A stretch of DNA of 64,000 bases from Phycomyces nitens (Eukaryota; Mucoromycota; Mucoromycetes; Mucorales; Phycomycetaceae), in NCBI GenBank assembly GCA_022702545.1, contig JAHRBC010000002.1, forward strand, positions 620,001 to 684,000, in the 5' to 3' direction. Position numbers and translations under genes: made by a program. The notes under the pieces were generated by a model, which was not told the origin of the DNA, made no database searches, and saw only the letters and a program-made list of their open reading frames with translations. Positions 1 through 10,380 of the stretch are shown here, piece by piece; position 1 is the stretch's first letter, and every line of letters begins with the position of its first letter.

Positions 1-111
1 AGATGGGCTTGAAGGCAATGGAAATAGTTTTCTGCCTTGTTTGTTTAAATTTTCACTAGATTTCTTTTTGCCTAATCCTTTTGCTTTTCTCTTGATATCA
101 TCAAAAACCAT
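1..111 (-). CDS. Partial 5' end of an unknown protein
   Basis: An ATG at 111-109 on the minus strand opens a frame that stays open for 37 codons and runs off the left edge of the window. The visible N-terminus begins MVFDDIKRKAKGLGKKKS and is strongly basic and low in complexity, like a disordered or nuclear/nucleolar tail. It lies head-to-tail upstream of nothing else in the window; the thiolase gene ends about 208 bp away on the same strand. I do not recognise the family. The frame is short, so a chance ORF or a non-first exon cannot be excluded. Confidence 0.4.
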   Translation of the reverse strand, partial: MVFDDIKRKAKGLGKKKSSENLNKQGRKLFPLPSSPS

Positions 112-318
112 ACCTGCCGAATATATAGCAGAAAGGTTTGTAAAAAAAAATGAACAAGAAGGACAAGTGAGAAAATACACAGGTTTTTAATTGTTATGCA
201 CGTGAAGCAAGAATATAAAGTTCCAAGCCTCGTTATGTTGTACAAGGTATTTTCTAAACTATCCTGTGGGTGTATTATCTACAAATATCATCATCTGGAG
301 AATCCAAGCCAGCATCTT

Positions 319-1754
319 TTATACGCGCTCCAAGACAACAGCAATACCCTAAAGACACGGTGAGCACGATGTTTTCAAGCCAAACTAATAATAATAAGTT
401 ACCTGTCCACCACCAATGCAGGCTGAGCCAACTGCATATTTAGACTGTGTGCGCTGGAGTTCATGTGTAAGGTGGGTCAAGATTCGAGCACCTGAGGCAC
501 CCAATGGATGACCGATCGCAATTGCACCACCGTTGACATTGGTCTTTTCGCGAACCAAGCCAAGCTCCTTTTCAACAGCAAGGTACTGAGCAGCAAAAGC
601 CTCGTTGACTTCGACAATATCCATCTGGTCAAGAGTGAGCTTTGCACGAGCAAGGGCACCTCTGATGGCAGGAACGGGTCCAATACCCATCAAGGTAGGC
701 TCAACACCAGAAGACTGCCAGCTCACGACGCGTGCAAGAGGGGTAAGACCGTGCTTGAGAATAGCATCTTCACTGGCAATGACTACTGCAGCAGCACCGT
801 CGTTGATGCCAGAGGAGTTGGCGGCAGTGGTGACACCGCCCTTTTTGAATACAGGCTTGAGCTTGGTAAGATTCTCGATTGTCATACCAGAGCGAGGATG
901 CTCATCCTTGGAAACAAGTTCAGGTCCCTTTCTTCCCTTGATCTCAATACCCTCGATCTCTGCGTCATAGATACCAGCGGCAGCAGCTATAATAATATAA
1001 AAACCAAGGGTCAGTTTACTAATGACACACATCTTGTTTGTTGTCTTGGTTACCCTTCTCATAACGATGCTGACTAAGGAGAGCATAGGCATCACACTCT
1101 TCTTTAGTAATACCGTACTTTTCAGCAAGGTTCTCGGAAGTGATACCCATGGGAGTGGGGTTGGGGTACTGGTCAGTAAGAGCAGTCCAGAGAGAGTCCT
1201 TGAGAGTAAGATCAACACCAAGACGAGTGCCCCATCTGGATTGGCCAGACAGAGTGTAGGGGGCCAAAGACATGCTCTCGGCACCACCGGTAAGCACAAC
1301 ATCACTCTCACCCAACTGGATTTCCTGAGCACCATTGATCAAACTCTGGAAACCAGAGCCACACAGACGGTTGACAGTCAAGGCATGGACACCAACGGGC
1401 AATCCAGCGCGGTGTCCGACGTGACGAGACAAGTAGGCACCGGCAACATCGGTCTGGAGAACGTTACCAAAGATGACAGAGTCGACAGGCAAGTTTGCAG
1501 GAAGAGTGGCCAGGGCAGCCTTGGAAGCATAGCCACCAAGTTCAGAGGCTATGTGAAATATATATATAAAAGAGGTGAGTCGTTGGAGCCAAATGGACAG
1601 GTCTGTCTTGAGCTTACCGGTCAGGTCCTTGAGCTTTCCACCAAAGGCACCAATAGGTGTTCTGAAAGAAGATATATTAGGACACTTGCGCTCAAATTGA
1701 CTGTAATTGAGTCTACCTCTTGGCAGCGACAATAAAAACTTGTTTGAGAGCCAT
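319..1754 (-). CDS. ACAA2: 3-ketoacyl-CoA thiolase, mitochondrial ACAA2 type
   Basis: Thiolase of fatty-acid beta-oxidation, cleaving 3-ketoacyl-CoA with CoA (or condensing acetyl-CoA). Five exons (1754-1717, 1661-1618, 1548-1054, 986-403, 348-319) give 396 aa, the size of human ACAA2. The nucleophilic Cys sits in NRLCGSGFQS, the C-terminal catalytic motifs are GHPLGASG and SACIGGGQG, and the N-terminus MALKQVFIVAAKRTPIG matches ACAA2 almost residue for residue. The protein ends GIAVVLERV, so there is no PTS1 tripeptide, which fits the non-peroxisomal subfamily. In ACAA2 the uncleaved N-terminus targets mitochondria; by homology the same is likely here. C-ending codons dominate and leave long antisense frames open, suggesting high expression. 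A cytosolic acetoacetyl-CoA thiolase role is the main alternative. Confidence 0.93.
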
Positions 1755-2713
1755 GATGAGTAAGGAATGAGGTAAACAAGACCAAACTTTTTTTTTATAT
1801 TTTTCGGTCCTGGCTTTATTTTGCGGGGCAAGGAGAAAGGACGGACAAAGAATCATGTGAAAACGACACATCCGCAATCCATACAGGCGGAGACCATTGC
1901 TGCTTGGGGTTTCTTGCGCTTTATGATCGATATTCTGCGCTTTGTCGCAGTTGATGTCCTACTTTTCTGTAGAGCGGCAATTATCTGGACTTCAAATGGC
2001 AGAAATGCGTAATAAAATATAATCCCAGATTTGGCGCTGATTCATCCGTATTGTTGTTTGGTAGAATATAAAGCCGTTGAATTGTATGCAAATCCTTTTT
2101 TCTACAGCAATTGGTCGTCTGTACCAATTCTGAACAACGCACAAACTGTGTGGGAGAAGAAGGGTGAAGAGGCTTCCCTAGAAACAAACTAAACACTTTA
2201 TAGATGAATCCCCCAAAAAAGGGGTCCCTGAATTGATGATGATGATGATTATGATGATGTATAGCCAACAGTATTGACAATTTTAATGCCATGTAAATTG
2301 TAAAAATGCTGATCTTGTCCCACACAGCCCAGTGCTTGCATTGTCCCCTGTGGGTATGACAGCCATTGAATTCTGCTTGTTGTCTACCATGCTTGGTTAT
2401 AATCCGAATAGTCCATGTCGGCAGAGACGAGGTCCTTTTCCATAATTGTCTGTGTGACAAGATGCCGCTCCTGGGCGACCTTTTGACTTCATGTGTCCCA
2501 AGCAGCAATTCGGTGATGCAGCACGAGCTAAAAAAGAATTTTTTAAAAAATAAAGTGAATGAGAGAGTAAGAAAGAGAGAGAGAGACAGAGACAGACAAA
2601 AGAGAACGTTTGCCCAGAAAAAATAAAGAGAAAAGCCCCTCTTTTAGCCCTTTCTCTTATTCTTCCCTCTTCTACTTTTCTTACCAAAAACACACACACA
2701 ACTACTTAATCTC
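1755..2713. promoter_or_regulatory. Divergent promoter region, thiolase / CEP104
   Basis: About 960 bp separate the head-to-head start codons of the thiolase (minus) and CEP104 (plus). I see a pyrimidine-rich stretch on each coding strand near each ATG (minus strand near 1832-1856, plus strand 2636-2684), a GA-rich tract at 2566-2600 and an ATG/ATT triplet microsatellite near 2235-2262. No convincing gene lies inside; the ORFs present are short, low in complexity and lack family signatures. Confidence 0.45.
2636..2684 (+). promoter_or_regulatory. Pyrimidine-rich tract upstream of CEP104
   Basis: Almost pure C/T stretch ending about 30 bp before the CEP104 ATG. CT-rich stretches just upstream of start codons are a known feature of fungal core promoters and 5' UTRs. 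A similar tract precedes several other genes here, so I read it as promoter or leader sequence by inference. Confidence 0.4.
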
Positions 2714-5700
2714 ATGACGATCCCATCGCTTCCCTACGAAATAGCCCACTGTTCGTCCTGGGACGAGGAATACAGTCCCCAAGAACTAGTGGCATCTAGT
2801 CCCGGAAACCGACAGTTCAATCAGGCCAATCGATCAGACGATGAAGACGACCAACCTGCGAACAATAAGATCAAGGGCTGGCAGACACCAAAGTAAATCT
2901 CAATCCATTGACAGATTGACATTATAACAACATTTTGTTTTTTGGTTAATCTAGATGTCCAAACTACCCTCAAGACTTGATCATCCATCTCTTGTGTGGT
3001 CCAGCCCATATCTCCAAAGTTCAAATCCTATCCCATCACTACAAAATTGCCACCAAGATTGACGTTTATGTCGGTGCTCTCAAAGACTCTTCTGAGCCCC
3101 TCGAAGACCACCTACCCGACTCACCCCCTCATACAGACAGTGACACCAACGAAGGCGACATGTTGATTGAATTTACTCGACTAGGGTAACTAGATCCCCC
3201 CCAACAACAGCAACAACAACAGCCCTCTTGGCATCCGTTAACATTTTTCTCTAGCTATGTTTGCTTGGATAACAATGCACGAGCTCAGTTCAGAGCGCGT
3301 GAGCTGAAATCGATCAAAGTCAATGTGAGCGGTGAATACATTCGACTGGTTGTACGAAACTGTCACCGTAATCGTTTGAACACTTATAACCAGGCAAGTA
3401 AACAATCCCAGCAGCCATCTAGTCTGTATAATCCCCAGGGAGATCACAGCACCACGACCTTGTTATCCAACAAGAGATATATACGCAAAAAAAAGGGGGG
3501 GAGGCAGAAGATATTTGGAAAATAAGTTTATAATTGCTGCCCCCTTAACTCTCTTTATGTTATTATCATTATTTGGCCCTGGCTAACAACGATTTGTATG
3601 GATTCCATAGGTTGGCCTCTTGGCTCTCAATATCCTCGGCCAGCCCCTTCGACAGATAGCCGCCTTGCCTGTAGGTCTTGATGGCAATCGACCAGAGTAC
3701 TGACATTAATCAATAGAACCATATGACCCGCCACTTGAGCAATACGTTGGATGAATCTAGTATGCTTAGTTCATCAACGCGCCGTACAAGTGTTTCAAGT
3801 AACCATAGTTTCGCCAATCGTCTATCTTCATCAGGTGTTGTGGAAATCGAACTCCAGCAATGGATATCGGCTCTCATGCATGCCGAAGAAGAGGCAGTTC
3901 GAGGTAAGGATCAGAGATTGATTGACAGTAATCTAATCAAGACCCATTTCATCAGACGAGGTTTATCAGACGGCAAAGATCTACAAATCCCTTAATGATA
4001 AACTTTCTCGACTCTCAAAGATTCTTATTGACCTCGAGGTTGGCAAGAAGCAGGCCGTGGATACCAAAGACTATGATGAAGCTGAAAAGATAAAGGTAAT
4101 AATAATAATAATAAAAAGAGAGTTCAAAAAAAAAGCTGATTGTCTCGTGTATTGTCTAGGCAGACATCAAGGAAATCAAACTCTCGGCAGACGCGATGCT
4201 CAAAAAGGCCGAGATTCAGATCACTCGAGATGGCCGAGTGGTTCCACTAGGAGTCTCGGACTATTATGACTATGAAGTAAGTCAAGATGGTTTCTAGACT
4301 TTGTTTATCAATCAAATCTTGCTCTAGGATGAAGAAGATGAGGAATCCCATCAGGGCGACATTTTGCCTGCTTCATACAAGTCCATTGACGAGGATACTG
4401 CGCCATCCCAGTCCAACGAACCCAGCTATACCCATCATGAGGAGCGCAATGCCCGTGAGGACAGATTGATTGACGAAGCCATTGAGAAATGGACAAGCTT
4501 TGATATCCTCTCTCCTCCCAGCCAATCTGAAGATCAGCACACAGAACAACAGCCACAGCACTATAGTTTCTCGATAAATGAAGACATCTTGCAGGATTCA
4601 CCCGTCCAGGCCCCTCTTTGCACCTCACCCTATCCTTCCTACCACAACCGCCGAATATCCGCCTCGGTCCCAGAGGCATCCCTATCTTCCTCTGTGGCCG
4701 TCAAGCATCTGGCCCGTCGAGAGTCAACCATGATGAGCAATATCAAGAACGCCAGAAAACCATCTCTGGATCCTGTTGATCCCGACAGTATTCCAGAGAC
4801 CTTGATTGAAGAAGAGCGCCAGAGTTGCAAGGCTGCAATCCAGGTGTTTGGTGAAGAGGTCGTGGCATGTGTACTGAGTGTCAAGGTCAAATGCCGAGAA
4901 CGTGGCTTGACTAGAGTGGCCATGAGTATCAAGACCGCTTGTACGCTGGCCCAGGATGAGCGTCTGGACCAGCTTGGCGAACGTGTCTACCAGGACAACG
5001 AGAGTTCATTCTCGGATGACAGTGACGAAGAGTACGATGAATACGCACGAGAAAGTGCTCGCTTTGTAAAGGCATCACTGATCATGATCCAAGAGGCAGT
5101 TATGGATTCCCGGGAATCTATTCTAAACATGGGCATTGCAATCTGGCAAGACCTTAATGGTAAGTGTCATACATAAAATACACCCGTGGACCAATTTAAT
5201 TCATCGTGTAAAATATAGACTTTTGTATGGATGCATTGGTACCTCCTCAAATGGTCTATGGTTTGATTGAGCGTGCATTTTCTGCCCTCTTGGTCCGTAC
5301 TGGTGATAGCAACCCTCGTATTCGATTGCCTGCAACTCGTCTGGTTCTTACCCTGGCCGAAAAGTACTCGGACCCACCTTACTCTCTCCTCAGCCTGTTT
5401 ATCTGCAAGCCTGAGCGCATCATTCACAATTACAAAGAGGCCAAGGCTCGTATTGAGCTTGTCACGGCCACAGTACACGAACTTGGGATTATGTCAGACG
5501 ATCCAGATGATGCCTGCATGTCATTTATTCAACTGAGTGATTTGATGAAGTTTGTTGTTGCTTACATGGGCCACTCCAACGAAGAGGTGCGCGAGACGGC
5601 TGTAGAGTTGATCATTGTCGCTTCAGACCAGGTTGGCTTCTCGTCTGTCAAGCAGTTTTTGAGCAAGGACTTGTTTCTCTCACTCGAAGAGAGTTTCAGA

Positions 5701-7043
5701 CAATTGTCGGATCCTCGCTGTGGATCTGGTACCACCACGGCATCTGCAGCACTTTTGTACGAAGAAATGTTTGCTGCCTCTTCTATGCTTCAGGCTGAGG
5801 AAGAAGCTGCTGCCGCCGCCGCTGCTGCTGCTGCTGCTGCTGCTGCCTCTGCCGCCGCTGCTGCCTCTGCCGCCGCTGCAAATAAACCTGTTTCCAAGAA
5901 TGCAGCTACGGTGGCTGAGCTGCGTGCACTTGCAGCCCAGCCTAATCCTCCTGCTACAAAAAAGACAAAGGCACCTGAAGGACGCACTACACGCAGAGGA
6001 GCAGACCTTACCAAAAGAAGTGCGACGGTTGAAAAGAAGGAGCGCCCACGAGATACTTCTGGCCGAAGTGCAACTGCTCTTGGTACCACCACGACTACAT
6101 CAACCAAAAAGGTAAGAGCAATTACACCCATCTCTTAATCTTGAGAAATATATACATCAAGTTCATTTGGCATTGTATAGAATACCAGTGGGCGCAACAC
6201 AACACGCCCTGCCACTTCGCGTGCAACTGCTTCATCAAAGTCTACTGTCAAGTCTCAGGAAAAGGTTGAGCCTGAGATTGTAGAAAGCAGGTAAGGAAGG
6301 ATCAATTGCCAAACATATAAACCACTGGATGTTTACACTCTTTTCAAATCTTTGTAGTGCATGTATATTTTGCGACGAAGTTGACCCAGAATTCAACGAA
6401 GATACCCTTATTTCCCATTATTACAATTCCTGCCCTGTGTTGACCAACTGTCCCATGTGCAGCATTGTAAGTAGTAGACCACTGATCTTTTTTTTTAATG
6501 CACCATATTATTTTTTTAACAAACAAAAAAACGTATTGTTTCGTGCATCTTGTCACTTAGATACTCGAAGTGTCCACTTACAATGACCACATCTTCTCTG
6601 ACTGTGAGCAAAGACACCTTGTCAAGCAATGTGATCAGTGCAGACAAGCAGTTCCTGTCGAACAGTGGCTCCAGCACAAGCTCAAGAAATCATGCATTGG
6701 TAAAGAGATTCTTGTTGTTTAACAATCCCTGTCGATTTAAAAGAAGAAGAAAAAATGTTTACTAAACCCATTACGTCCAGTGTCTGGTCCTGATGATGTT
6801 AGATGTCCCTTGTGCCAGACGCTAATGGACCCTCCTACCGAGGCCAGTTGGAAGGCCCATCTTTTGACCGGGAATGGATGCCCCAAGAGCGCGCGCGGAC
6901 GTGCTCCCAAGAATGCCTCGTCTGCCAAAAAGTCTACCCTTCAAGTGGAATCCAAGAAATCTACGGCCACCAAGCGCGAGACTACTTCAGGAACAAAGCT
7001 TCCAAAGTCTTCAGACGGAGGACCCGTAAGAAAGAGAAAGTAG
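2714..7043 (+). CDS. CEP104: CEP104 / FAP256 homologue (jelly-roll, TOG, zinc fingers)
   Basis: Centrosomal protein 104 family: a microtubule plus-end and ciliary-tip protein that binds tubulin through a TOG domain and EB proteins through an SxIP motif. Thirteen exons (2714-2892, 2955-3185, 3255-3393, 3611-3670, 3717-3903, 3956-4095, 4160-4276, 4328-5159, 5219-6111, 6181-6290, 6358-6466, 6561-6699, 6781-7043) sum to 1132 aa. Domain order matches animal CEP104: N-terminal jelly-roll (about 1-185, with GWQTPKCPNYPQD and ARELKSIKVNVSGEYIRL), a coiled coil (about 245-340), TOG (about 505-793), an alanine-rich linker (about 824-849) and C-terminal zinc fingers (about 964-1090: CIFCDE, CPMCS, CDQCR, CPLCQTLMDPP with ASWKAHLL). 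TKLP near 1116 occupies the place of human SKIP. Intron 3 is GC-AG (3394-3610). Its presence in a fungus of this type is unexpected unless it is flagellate. Confidence 0.92.
5806..5880 (+). repeat. GCN triplet tract coding for poly-alanine
   Basis: A run of GCT/GCC codons broken only by TCT encodes about 25 residues of alanine with two serines, inside CEP104 between the TOG domain and the zinc fingers. Mixed GCT and GCC codons make it less prone to slippage than a pure repeat. Confidence 0.85.
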
Positions 7044-7845
7044 GAATAGTCGGATTTTATTTCCCTTTTCTTAAACTCTTGCTATTTGCAAAACATACAT
7101 ACACATATATATAAACACATTCACTCTACACATTCACCACAAATATATATATATGTATACATATATATGTATATATGTATATAAAAGATCAAGAAATGAC
7201 AATGTTGATGTGCTATATAAAAAAAAAGAATCTTCCTTTTCTTTGTATTTTGAATTCACAAGGTATAAAAAGATGGAAAATAATAATAATAATAGTAGTG
7301 TATATTCTGCTTTTTTCTTTGGATCGAGAATTATACAGCCCATCTTTTTTTTTCCCATAAATGTGTGGGTTCGGAGAGTTTGTTTTTAGAAAAGGAATGC
7401 ACATATATGTGTATGTATGTATATATAAAGGTTACAAGAATAATGTCAATAACAAAATGGCCGTGCTTCTTAAATGTCATTAATAGCCAGGTAGTACTTT
7501 TGAGAATTTATCTCGGTCAACTAAATAAATAAGAACACACACACAGAAAGAGAAATGAGTCGTATGATTCTCCAAGGCCCCAATATTCTATTTACTTTTG
7601 AGTTTCTCAGTCGACTGCAGGCCCTCTACAAAAAAGAAAAAAAGCAATAAATGTATGTATGTATATAAAAAACAAAATGTTACATTCCAATTGTATATTG
7701 TCAACGATTGATGATTAGCTGTTTTAACAAAAAAGAAATACCTTTTCGATTTGAGCTTCAATCTTACTTTCCAAACAATGGTTAAATGTCATGTTCCCCT
7801 ATTGACCAGTATATTAATGTCAACCTCCAAAGTGCAGCATCTTTT
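7044..7845. other. Intergenic, AT-rich with TA/TATG repeats
   Basis: Tail-to-tail spacer between CEP104 (plus) and the Cdc42 effector (minus). It contains TA and ATGT microsatellites (about 7145-7185, 7405-7430, 7645-7665) and A-rich runs. ORFs here translate to low-complexity peptides only. Nothing else recognised. Confidence 0.6.
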
Positions 7846-8661
7846 TTAGAATTGATTGCTTACATCCAGCAAATCGTCCATTGACTCGCACATTGGGTCT
7901 TTTATGACGGGTTTGGTGTCCTTGGCCCGTTGACGAGCCACGGCTCTGGCTCGAAATGGCATGGGTTCATAAAGGATCTTTTCATGTCGTGACCTTGAAA
8001 CGCGCGAAGTTTGAGAGGCTGCCAAAAGATGGTGCCGGCTACTGACGTTGCTATTCGTCATGTTGGTATCTTTATTGATATGAGATGAAGTGGAACGGTC
8101 GCGGTGGGTATTGGAACGTGGGAGGAGCGAAGATTTGGCTGGGGGGCGGTGGTTTCGGGGGGCCTCGAGAGCCTGAGTGATTTCTGCCAGTGTCTGCATA
8201 AACTGGGCATAGTCGATTGGGCCATCAGTAGAGTCTGACGGCATACGGCTATGGGGAGCACCCTAGACAAGGATGTGTATTTGTATTTGTATTTAATGTA
8301 TTTGGAATAGGGTGTGTGTTTGGCTTACGATTGAGGTGGGAGTGGCTGTGTCTGTACCTTTGGGATTGATTAATAATTGAGAATAAAGAAGAACATTGAG
8401 AATATTTACCGACATGGTAGGTATGCTGCTTCAGAAATAATAATAATAATATATATTTTTTAAAATAATAATAGCAATTAAAAAGATCAGCCAAATGTGA
8501 GTGTAAGCAAAAGGAATACTTGCGCGAAAATCAGTTGGCCCGCCTATCATGGACTTATCGACTCTCTGGATAGACCTTATTGTCTGTCGATGCCTTTGAG
8601 TCGACTGTTTACTAGAGCTGAATGAATCTGTACAGTTTACTCTGGAGATATTCTGTCCCAT
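7846..8661 (-). CDS. Small CRIB-domain Cdc42 effector
   Basis: Putative Cdc42/Rac effector of about 199 aa. Four exons (8661-8524, 8425-8410, 8357-8329, 8262-7846) sum to 600 nt. Residues from about 38 read IGGPTDFRHTYHVG, an almost perfect CRIB motif (I-S-x-P...F-x-H-x-x-H-V-G) that binds GTP-loaded Cdc42. The start MGQNISR fits the N-myristoylation pattern MGxxxS, and a Cys at position 10 could be palmitoylated; animal CDC42SE proteins are also membrane-anchored through N-terminal cysteines. The 16-nt second exon encodes HTYHVG, so the CRIB exists only after correct splicing; intron 1 is GC-AG (8523-8426). The rest is polar and Arg/Ser-rich, probably disordered. A likely role in polarity or actin signalling is inference. 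Confidence 0.75.
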
Positions 8662-9219
8662 TGTGCCCAAATCTAGCGGTAGTGAGATTTATACAAGTTT
8701 AAATAAGGGTAATAGAAATGTAAAAAATAAAAAATAAAAAAAAGTGGACGAGGCTTTAAGAAAGGACCTTTATAATCAACAGGTGTAAGAGACGATCTAA
8801 TACTGCGTCTACTAGGAAAATAAAATACGTAGAAATAAATAAATAAAATAAAATAAAAAAAATAAAAGGGCAGAGGTATAAAGTCGTCTTATGTGATAGC
8901 TAAGGAATGAACCCTCACAAGTCCATACCACAATCAATGGTTTTTGGATATACCATTTCATGTCTTGTTCCTGTACCTCTGATAATAAAGGTAGGTCCGT
9001 CTTTCAAATCGATACAAGCAATATATATAAGCAATTGATATTAATGTTTTTTTCTTTGGTTTATTTAAAGGTCTGCAACAGCTTTGGACACAATTCAACT
9101 AATGATGATGATAAGAATAATAATAATAATAGCTAGGAAACCTAGACATTCTTGATCTGTTTGATAATAAAATAAAATATAAAAAAAAAGTTGTGCGTAT
9201 GTATATATATACTAATATA
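8662..9219. other. Intergenic, AT-rich
   Basis: Spacer upstream of the Cdc42 effector and downstream of the TRIC-like gene (both minus). A-rich runs of AAATA type around 8718-8745 and 8820-8870 and an AAT microsatellite near 9115-9130. No gene or RNA recognised. Confidence 0.55.
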
Positions 9220-10122
9220 TCAATCTTCTTTATCTTCAATCTTCTTTTTGCCCAGCTCTTCCTGTCGGTTGGAATACGAGCCATAGACAAGCCAAGAGGT
9301 CAGCATAACAGCCGACCATGCCTGAGACTCTTCATGAGCCATTGGCTGAATACCAAGATAGGGAGACAGGGCCGGATTTGTGGTTACGACATAAAACAAA
9401 GTCGATGCAAAACTGGCCTTCATATCATGACTAGCCACATGCAAAAGACGAGGTGTAGAGAAGGACCAGTTTTGCTGCGTCAATCTAAACGCGTCTTGTT
9501 TGCCAAAGTCAATGGCATTTACTAGACTCGACAATGCATCTGCTTACCTATCCATAAAGCTCCGCCACAGCCAGCAAGGGTGCCGCATATTATCTGGGCA
9601 ACCCATTTATCAGGTCCAAGAGAAGGGTTGGCAGACACACCATTTACGCCGAGCTGGCAGATTGTGAGATTGCGCAAGATACCATCAGAAAGGGTGAACA
9701 GATTGCCAACCATGGGTATATTGAACAGTGTGTCTGTGAGCTGGTAGACATATGGACTCGAATTCATGAGCCAATACACAGCACTAAACAAGACAAGACA
9801 TTAATCATTGTCTTTTTATCCAACTCTTTTACCTGTGGATTGCCCAGAATTCATTAGACTTGAATATCCCTAATGGCTCGCCCCTCAGGACTGACACTGT
9901 GGATCCTCCGCCTGCGCGCATCACAATCGTTGCCAAGAGACCTTGCCCCCAACCGATACGTGCGTGGGTTTCGCCCAATGCAGCCCGATAGGAATAATTG
10001 ATCAGGACAGCAAACATGACCTCCAACACAGGCAGATCATAGTCGAATCCAGTAGGAATAGACAGGTCTGCCAGACCAGATAAGACGGCTGCCAATTGTT
10101 CACCAAGAGAAGCAGTGGACAT
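9220..10122 (-). CDS. TRIC (TMEM38)-like cation channel, putative
   Basis: Predicted multi-spanning membrane protein of 275 aa in three exons (10122-9833, 9783-9548, 9521-9220). TRIC channels pass K+ across ER/SR membranes to balance Ca2+ release. Similarities to the family: helices around VLEVMFAVLINYSYRA, the RGEPL element after the second helix, the junction IHSAVYWLMNSSPYVY (animal TRIC has SAVWYL) and the Gly-rich segment GTLAGCGGALW. The C-terminus is charged. Joining exons 2 and 3 requires an intron of only 26 nt (9547-9522, GTAAGC...CTAG); without it the frame breaks. Either this is an ultra-short intron or a frameshift. The family call rests on motif resemblance; an uncharacterised fungal membrane family is the alternative. 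Confidence 0.6.
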
Positions 10123-10380
10123 TAAATGAAATAGAAGAGTACAAGATCCAAAGGCTGTTATTAATTATTGAGCTTTTTGTGTGAATTTCTTGCATCTCCG
10201 CATCTCAGCTGAATAGAGAATCTTAATGTGTATGCCTATTAAAAGTCGTGTTGAAAGGGTGGGAAATCCATCTAACCCAATTAACAACCTGGCCAGAATC
10301 CATTACGTACAAAAATATATATATAAAAAAACCAACCAACCAACCCAGGGTTGGGTTTGTTTTCTTAATTTATATAAACA
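10123..10380. promoter_or_regulatory. Bidirectional promoter region
   Basis: Only 258 bp separate the divergent starts of the TRIC-like gene (minus) and the ornithine cyclodeaminase-family gene (plus). A TATATATAAA-like element lies about 65 bp upstream of the plus-strand ATG. Confidence 0.4.

Noticed and set aside
508..1077. Plus-strand ORF of 189 codons opposite the thiolase
   Set aside because: Antisense shadow of a strongly codon-biased conserved gene; no family signature of its own.
1022..1735. Plus-strand ORF of 237 codons opposite thiolase exons
   Set aside because: Crosses two introns of the sense gene and has no recognisable domain; caused by sense codon bias.
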